Shown here in pieces: positions 59,401-64,000 of a DNA stretch of 64,000 nt. Both the position numbers and the translations under genes were made by a program. Positions within the stretch are counted from its first letter, which is position 1. Each line of letters starts with the position of its first letter. The DNA is taken from contig NZ_LMUS01000001.1 in the NCBI RefSeq assembly GCF_009765835.1, positions 496,001-560,000 of the forward strand, in the 5' to 3' direction. A model generated the notes under the pieces. It was not told where the DNA came from and did no database searches. It saw only the letters and a list, made by a program, of their open reading frames with translations. Origin of the DNA: Granulicella sp. L56 (GTDB taxonomy: Bacteria > Acidobacteriota > Terriglobia > Terriglobales > Acidobacteriaceae).

Positions 59401-60139
59401 TGAACTCGCGCAGCGCATCCGGCGGCGGCAGCACGGCAAACTGCGCCTGGTTCACAAGATCGGCAACGGCAACATTGTCGTCCATGCCATCAAGCAGATA
59501 GTCATTCTGCGTGCGTCGTGCGCCATTGGCTGTAAACGAACCGCTCGCCTGCAGGCCGCGATGATCGTTCTGCGCCATCGTCACCCCGGGAGATAACTGA
59601 GCAAGAAAGGTGGCGTTCCGTCCATTGAGAGGAAGATCGTTGATGCTCCGCTGATCGACCAACTGTTGAATGGAGGAGGTCTGCGTCTCGAGAATCGGTC
59701 CTTGGGATGTCACCTGAACACTCTGCGAAACGGAGCCGACCTCAAGCTTTGGATTGATCTCAAGCTTGCTCTGCACCGTCACCTGAATGTGCTTATGCAC
59801 AATCGTCTTGAAGCCTTCCTTTTCTGTCGTCAGCGTGTAGGTGCCCAGCTTCAGCGGGCTGAAGCTGTAGCTTCCATCGCTGCCAGCCTGTTGCGTCTGC
59901 TTCAACCCGGTAGTCTCTTCCCGAATCGTAACCGTAGCTCCAGCGACGATAGCGCCAGAGGTATCTGAGACCGTACCTACAACCGCTCCCGTATCCACCT
60001 GCGCCACGGAAGTCCGCAACCCCAGCAGAATAAATGCAACCACCGCAATCAAGTACAGCCCACGGACACGAAGGTCCTGTTTCCAACTACGCTCACTGGC
60101 GCGATGCACGCGCTCAAATTGTTCCACCTGGCTGGCCAT
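56450..60139 (-). CDS. TonB-dependent receptor with carboxypeptidase-regulatory-like domain
   Basis: A 1229-residue outer-membrane transporter of the large acidobacterial type. A hydrophobic signal (LYLIAVVAFILLGLRTSVAQ) precedes an Ig-like carboxypeptidase regulatory domain (VDTGAVVGTVSDTSGAIVAG, about residues 48-130), a plug (about 140-260, LNGRNATFLAQLSPGV) and a 22-strand-type barrel ending in LQFSLKYYF with the terminal Phe needed for assembly. It probably imports an oligosaccharide. AAGGA lies eight bases before the ATG. The sulfatase, FGE and dehydrogenase genes follow on the same strand. Confidence 0.92.
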   Translation of the reverse strand: MASQVEQFERVHRASERSWKQDLRVRGLYLIAVVAFILLGLRTSVAQVDTGAVVGTVSDTSGAIVAGATVTIREETTGLKQTQQAGSDGSYSFSPLKLGTYTLTTEKEGFKTIVHKHIQVTVQSKLEINPKLEVGSVSQSVQVTSQGPILETQTSSIQQLVDQRSINDLPLNGRNATFLAQLSPGVTMAQNDHRGLQASGSFTANGARRTQNDYLLDGMDDNVAVADLVNQAQFAVLPPPDALREFTVQTSNYSAEFGHSAGAVLNATTKSGSNRLHGDLWEYLRNDYFDAKDYFVLNSQRKPEFRQNQFGGTFGGPVVIPHLYDGHNRTFFFVDYQGTRIVQGKTYTETVPTAAERNSGFTNLQDLISLQSGTKTDALGRVFPSGTVFDPATTRTITAGHVDPVTGIAATSSGYVRDPFYSGSLIGATNFTGGVSQQLNQLPAARLNSSAIALLNLYPVPTSSGLTNNYTTSPSAVTNADSFDTRLDHSFSDKDSAFVRYSFSYNDQIQPSPFEGVADGGPSRPGSGHTESQNVALSETHIFTPRLVLEARAGYSRVADERRQNDGDVMGIPAQYGIPGVPQIPSNGGLPLFAFGQLANLGSAGTMPSDKASDIAQVSENLSIDRGRNQLRVGTEYQHISAPTLTPTASRGNFTSNGIFTSVVNSTDASTDRAQFVLNPEAATVANGINNVGGANTLSASNFPPAYHLVRPYFGAYAQDDWRVFHNLTLNMGLRWEFIGAPEESNGHFANFVPAQTGSTSDGISRFYIPSSQVASVPVAFQNLLAKDGIVFTPVQGNALVLAQRTNFAPRFGFAYQVSPKVVVRAGYGLFYQGNENHGLSVSNYVNFPFQITTSSSAVNAVTPLTPDNSIGALQNGLLNVPLSAATGASSTNISLLGEPQHAKSSYAQAYNLQVQYQVTQSTLVELGYVGTGARHIQGTQNTNTVASILPPSVNVKAASFFPDFAAGGSFIARSGQTNYNSLQVNLEHRFSSGFSLLANYTWSKCLGNARDMLDNNIGSYRAPYVPGVGINADYGLCDIDVRNLVHVSGTYQLPFGRNQRWLNTGVASWVAGGWSANWIFAAEDGQPLTVACTTTTTAGLGCNALKVPGQNPYAGSHNATQFLNPAAFANPAAATTTSATIAALGGSPTQVSGPPYRRVDFSVLRRFNTTAESYFEFRAEAFNLTNTPNFGQPGNLVFTTPNTFAQISSTRDNPNDPRELQFSLKYYF

Positions 60140-60585
60140 CCTGAATTCCTTTCACGTTATAGATCGATCATTGACAGAGAAGCCATCACTGCGGCCTCTT
60201 CTATTGCTGCGCGGACGGGATACAGGTCAACATCGTGCTTGATTGAAATAAGGGGACATATGCTTTTCTTGCGCACGGCGCATTGATACGCAACACCGGC
60301 ACATCGATATCAATTTTTGGGGATTAAGGGTTCCTGGCGTCTACACAAAGGAACGGCACATCAATAGAAAAGTACCGCTATGCAGATTCAAACTCGAAGA
60401 GCTTGGCCTACAGAATTGCCCTACAGACACAACAACTCATACGCGGACAACAACAACCGCGGAGATCCATCGTCTTGTAGAAAGCAAGTGTCATGGAGCA
60501 GGCATTCCGGTCTCGGAATAGTTTGTAGATTAGCACAATCTACCCAAAAGTAAGAACAGGAGCCAGCGGCAGTCCAACCCTCAAC
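60140..60585. other. Intergenic region upstream of the TonB receptor gene
   Basis: 446 bases between the polygalacturonase stop and the TonB receptor start, both on the minus strand. It must carry the receptor promoter. I see no gene, clear hairpin or copy of the ATTGGT operator here. Confidence 0.5.
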
Positions 60586-62012
60586 TCAATGCAACCGATA
60601 CGGCTGGTTTGGTGTCACAATCGGCTCCTCAACCTTCGGCGGAGCAATCGTAGTCGCACCCGCCAATCCCTTACCCGTCACGTTATTGGTGTTCAACAGC
60701 GTCCCACTGAATCCGGTGACGTTCACATTCCGAATCACCGCATCCTTCACATTGGCCAGGTAAATCCCCTTATCGCAGCTCCCCGTCACGTTCACCAGTG
60801 AGAAACCTTCCAGCGGCTTGTGCGGATGAATCCCTGTACCCTCCACAAGAATCGGACACTCCTTCACGCGAATATTCGAGAAGCGAAAATTCCTGATCGT
60901 AGGAATGCCCTCGTCGCTCGGCACTTGAAATTCATCACGAATCCCGCTTGCCAGAATATTGAATCGCAGAAATCCGCCCGTCATATCCGAAGCATCAAGA
61001 TCGTCAGCAACAATATTCTCAACAAACGCTCCACGCCCCGGCCTGCTCTTGATATAAATCGCAAACGTCTTCGCTCGCGTGAACTTGCAGTGCTCGATCC
61101 TCACATCGCGAATTCCGCCCGACGTCTCGCTGCCTATGCCGATGCACGCAAAGATCGAGTCCGCAAACGTACAGTTTCGAATCACCACATCTTCCGTCGT
61201 CCGCAACATCGCATAGCCCTCAGCCCCGCGCCCCGACTTCAGCGAGATGCAATCGTCGCCCGTCGCAATGTCACAGCCATCGATAACGACATGCTTGCTC
61301 GAATCAATATCAATGCCATCGCCATTGCCACCCGTACTGCGAATCGTCAGCCCCTTGATAAAAATGTTCTCGCAGTTCGTCGGATGAATCGACCACATCA
61401 GATGATTGCTGGTCGAAAAATCCTCCAGCCGAATATCCTTACAATCAATAAATTCGATCAGCGCCGGATGCCGCAGCGGAGTCTCCTTACGCGGCCGTCC
61501 TCCCAGCGCAGGATTACCCACAATCTTTCCCGGGCCCACAATACCAATGCGGTTCGCGTCAATCGCATAGATCAGCGCAATGTGTCCCTGTATCCAGCGG
61601 CCCTCCCAGCGAACCTGCGCACCGGATAGTCATCGAAGTCAGGCGTACCCAGTAGCGTGGCGTCCTTCTCAAGACGCAACACAACGTTGCTGCGCAAAGC
61701 CAGCGCCCCAGTAACATAGTTCCCCTCAGGCACAACTACTTCGCCGCCGCCAAACACCCCGCAGCGATCGATCGCCTCCTGCAACGCCACTCTGTCGTTC
61801 GTTTTTCCATCGCCGGCCGCGCCATAGTCACGAACATTCAGCGTGACCTTGGGCGTATACGCAAAAGGCCTGCCGTCCCATCCATGCGCCTTGCCACCAT
61901 GCTTTCCCGGCAACTCCGCCAAAGCACCGATCGCAGACATCGCAGGCAGCGCAAGCAAACTCTGTCCCGCCATCTTCAAAAAACTCCGGCGCTCAAACAA
62001 ATGACTCGTCAT
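60586..62012 (-). pseudogene. Polygalacturonase (GH28) split by a one-base frameshift
   Basis: Two frames together make one Tat-exported GH28 pectinase. The first part (62012 to 61572) has a twin-arginine signal (FERRSFLKMAGQSLL) and the beta-helix start (VTLNVRDYGAAGDGKTNDRVA). The second (to 60586) has NGDGIDID, GDDCISLKSG, IGIGSETSGG and YIKSR, the GH28 catalytic and substrate motifs. Near 61611-61616 the sequence AGGTTCGC would read V-R-W in the expected frame if one more G were present, after which the frame gives RWEGRWIQGHIALIYAID without a stop. Everything else is intact, so this is a recent mutation or a sequencing error. ATG 62012 has GAGGAG upstream. Confidence 0.8.
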
Positions 62013-62049
62013 CAAAACTCCTCAAAATCTTTCAGAAACTCACTAACTG

Positions 62050-62090
62050 CACGTCATCTCGACCGAAGCGAAGCGGAGTGGAGAGACCCC
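62050..62090. repeat. Possible dispersed intergenic sequence
   Basis: A stretch beginning ATCTCGACCGAAGCGAAGCG and continuing GGAGTGGAGAGACCCC recalls a short sequence I associate with acidobacterial intergenic regions. Only one copy is in this window, so repeat status is not shown here. Confidence 0.3.
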
Positions 62091-62144
62091 TGTATTTCGT
62101 TCTTGCTTTTGTCGTTGCCTGTTTTTCCAAACTCCAAAATCAAA

Positions 62145-62159
62145 TTGGTCAGTCCAATA
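62145..62159. promoter_or_regulatory. FadR/UxuR-type operator upstream of the polygalacturonase gene
   Basis: ATTGGTCAGTCCAAT matches ATTGGT-N3-ACCAAT at 11 of 12 arm positions and has the same 3-base spacing as the uxaE site. It lies 133 bases before the polygalacturonase start, in the region divergent to mtnA. Confidence 0.55.
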
Positions 62160-62243
62160 TCGGGATGGCTGAAATTTTCGTTTGGCCAGACAACATCTGT
62201 CAAGGACAGCTCACCTCACCCACTCGTCTAGACTAGTAAAGAC

Positions 62244-63311
62244 ATGATTCCTACCCTCGAATGGCTCCCTACCGGCGTTAACTTCCTCGACCAGACCAAG
62301 CTCCCCCTCGAAGAGACCTACGTCCTCGCGACGGACTACAAGCAGGTCGCCACCGTCATCCGCGACATGATCGTCCGCGGAGCACCCGCCATCGGCGTCT
62401 CTGCCGCCATGGGCGTGGCCATCGGCGTCGACCGCAGCACAGCCACCACGCTGCCCGCACTCTCCGAAGAAGTCGCCGTCATTGCAAAGACCCTCGCCGA
62501 AACCCGCCCCACCGCGGTCAATCTCTTCTGGGCCATCCAGCGTATGCGCGACAAGTACAACGCCCTCGCCGCCGCCAACACCCCTATCCCCGAGATCAAG
62601 GCAGCCCTCATCGCCGAGGCCCAGCTCATGTACGACGAAGACATCGCTGCCTGCAAGCAGATGGGAGCACACGGGGCAGCGCTGCTCCCCCAGCAAGGCA
62701 CCGTACTCACCCACTGCAACGCCGGAGCCCTCGCCACCTGCGGCTACGGCACCGCCCTCGGTGTCATCCGCGCCGCCGTCGAGCGCGGCCACAATATCGA
62801 CGTCTTCGCCGACGAGACCCGCCCCTATCTACAAGGCGCACGTCTCACCGCATGGGAGCTGCTCCACGACAACATCCCCACCACCGTCCTCTGCGACAAC
62901 ATGGCCGGTGCGCTCATGCGCCAGGGCCGCATCCAGGCCGTCATCGTCGGTGCCGACCGCATCGCCGCCAACGGCGATACCGCCAACAAGATCGGCACCT
63001 ACACCGTCGCCGTCCTCGCCAAAGAGCACAACATTCCCTTCTACGTGGCCGCTCCCCTCTCCACCATCGACCGCGCCACCGCTCACGGCGATCTCATCCC
63101 CATCGAGCAGCGCGCCGCCACCGAAGTCACCCACTCCAACGGCAAGCAGATGACGCCCAACGGAGCCGCCATTCAAAACCCAGCCTTCGACGTCACCCCC
63201 GCCAAGTACATCACCGCCATCATCACCGAGCACGGAGTCCTCCGTGCTCCCTACAACGACTCCATCCAGCAGATGGCCGACGAAGCCGCCTCCCAACTCA
63301 CCACCGCCTAA
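62244..63311 (+). CDS. mtnA: Methylthioribose-1-phosphate isomerase
   Basis: A 355-residue enzyme of the methionine salvage pathway that isomerises methylthioribose 1-phosphate to the ribulose form. Motifs: [39 protein letters not shown] with the catalytic Cys, and [19 protein letters not shown] with the catalytic Asp. Length matches MtnA rather than the longer eIF2B subunits it resembles. No other salvage gene is adjacent. The coding strand is very rich in C-ending codons, as in the lar genes. Confidence 0.95.
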   Translation: MIPTLEWLPTGVNFLDQTKLPLEETYVLATDYKQVATVIRDMIVRGAPAIGVSAAMGVAIGVDRSTATTLPALSEEVAVIAKTLAETRPTAVNLFWAIQRMRDKYNALAAANTPIPEIKAALIAEAQLMYDEDIAACKQMGAHGAALLPQQGTVLTHCNAGALATCGYGTALGVIRAAVERGHNIDVFADETRPYLQGARLTAWELLHDNIPTTVLCDNMAGALMRQGRIQAVIVGADRIAANGDTANKIGTYTVAVLAKEHNIPFYVAAPLSTIDRATAHGDLIPIEQRAATEVTHSNGKQMTPNGAAIQNPAFDVTPAKYITAIITEHGVLRAPYNDSIQQMADEAASQLTTA

Positions 63312-63336
63312 CTCTTACCAGAAATGCTCGGGTGCT

Positions 63337-63364
63337 CCATCCTTCGTGCCTTTGCGAAGGATGG
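63337..63364 (+). terminator. Hairpin after mtnA
   Basis: Perfect 10-bp stem CCATCCTTCG/CGAAGGATGG with an 8-base loop, 25 bases after the mtnA stop. There is no T-run, so it may be an mRNA 3'-end structure or part of a repeat rather than an intrinsic terminator. Confidence 0.35.
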
Positions 63365-63461
63365 GAGTGTAAACATTTCGTCCGGCACGTTCCGCCGTCG
63401 CTCCTCCTCCAGTAGAACTTCAACCCGCCCCTAAGCCAATCCGCCCCTCCATAGCCTATCC

Positions 63462-63797
63462 TTGGCTGTACCAATTTTTGAGTACAGCGTGAGACCCCAA
63501 ATCCTCAACCCGCACAACCGTTCCCTCATTCGAGGCAACACACTCGTACTCGCAAGTTTCGCGGTGGCCTACCTGCTCTCCGGCTTCCCCAACGACCGAG
63601 CCAACCCATTCCTCGTCATTCCCGCCTGCATCGCCATCCTCGGCACCGCCGACACCTTCCGCTGCCTGCGACGCCAGCGGTGGGACCTTTACCAGGCAGG
63701 CATCCTGCTCTGTCTCTATATGGATCTCCTCTCCATCTGCCTCATCCTGTTCCTTCTCCTCTACCCCTACATGCTCTGGCTCACCGGCGAACACTAA
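63462..63797 (+). CDS. Small membrane protein of unknown function
   Basis: About 111 residues with three likely membrane helices: TLVLASFAVAYLLSGF, FLVIPACIAILGTADTF and AGILLCLYMDLLSICLILFL. Positively charged FRCLRRQRWD lies between the second and third helices, indicating that loop is cytoplasmic. No family recognised. No ATG is available; candidate starts are TTG at 63462 and GTG at 63489, so the N-terminus is uncertain. Confidence 0.55.
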   Translation: MAVPIFEYSVRPQILNPHNRSLIRGNTLVLASFAVAYLLSGFPNDRANPFLVIPACIAILGTADTFRCLRRQRWDLYQAGILLCLYMDLLSICLILFLLLYPYMLWLTGEH

Positions 63798-63871
63798 GGG
63801 CAGACTTCCTTGCACTCTATTCAAAATGCTAAAATTCTCCCCTTGAAATAGTTTCTAAAATAAGGAGCAGC

Positions 63872-64000
63872 ATGACCCGCATCACCCTCGCCGCATCAAC
63901 CTTGGCCTTCGCCGCCCTCCTTCCCGCCGCACACGCTCAAAAGTTTCTCTGCGGAGCCAGCAAATCTGGCGAAACCACCCTCATCTCATCCTCCGCTTAC
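63872..64000 (+). CDS. N-terminus of an exported protein (partial)
   Basis: The first 43 codons, open to the window edge. It begins MTRITLAASTLAFAALLPAA and a signal-peptide cut is likely after AHA, leaving QKFLCGASKSGETTL. AAGGAG lies seven bases before the ATG. The function cannot be inferred from this part. Confidence 0.6.
   Translation, partial: MTRITLAASTLAFAALLPAAHAQKFLCGASKSGETTLISSSAY

Noticed and set aside
60820..61629. 269-codon plus-strand frame opposite the polygalacturonase
   Set aside because: Antisense to the GH28 catalytic region; product rich in Arg and Asn without domain features.

Overview
The window looks like chromosomal DNA of a member of the Acidobacteriota (Terriglobia/Acidobacteriaceae type). 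The basis is high G+C, the very large TonB-dependent receptor with an N-terminal carboxypeptidase-regulatory-like domain, many secreted glycan-processing proteins, and several Tat-exported proteins. This placement is inferred from protein character; there is no rRNA marker in the window. No tRNA, rRNA, CRISPR array, phage gene or insertion sequence was seen.

Layout. 0-6.2 kb: the start of an exported protein, a MacA/HlyD-type adaptor with a MacB/LolD-type ATPase but no permease, a large exported protein of unknown function, and a methyltransferase whose gene overlaps it tail to tail. 6.4-13.4 kb (minus): a compact run of M24 peptidase, accB, a 43-residue membrane miniprotein, accC, thiE and two amino-acid permeases. 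13.4-19.8 kb: two Tat-type metallophosphoesterases, DUF779 plus aldehyde dehydrogenase, YceI plus a flavoprotein, and a small excisionase-type DNA-binding protein. 20-25.6 kb (minus): a phosphofructokinase with pyrophosphate-type residues, then carB and carA separated by a terminator.

25.7-37.6 kb is a sugar-acid region. larE, larC and larB, the genes for the nickel-pincer nucleotide cofactor, are followed at some distance by a LarA-family racemase/epimerase. That enzyme sits among hexuronate catabolic genes: uxaC, the tagaturonate epimerase uxaE, a 2-keto-3-deoxygluconate kinase and an SDR dehydrogenase. ATTGGT-N3-ACCAAT operators resembling FadR/UxuR-type GntR sites precede uxaE, uxaC and a distant polygalacturonase gene, suggesting one pectin/galacturonate regulon.

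37.8-52.2 kb holds a porin-like protein and an amino-sugar or peptidoglycan-salvage neighbourhood: GH20 hexosaminidase, nagA, a BadF/NagK-type kinase and a 1393-residue protein. This last protein joins a sodium:solute symporter, an AmiE-like serine hydrolase and a NamZ-like (DUF1343, GH171) exo-muramidase in one chain. It is the most unusual object in the window. phoU closes the region.

52.2-62 kb (minus) reads as a glycan-utilisation block: polygalacturonase (broken by a one-base frameshift), TonB receptor, sulfatase, formylglycine-generating enzyme and a ketoglutarate-semialdehyde-type dehydrogenase. The window ends with mtnA, a small membrane protein and the start of another exported protein.
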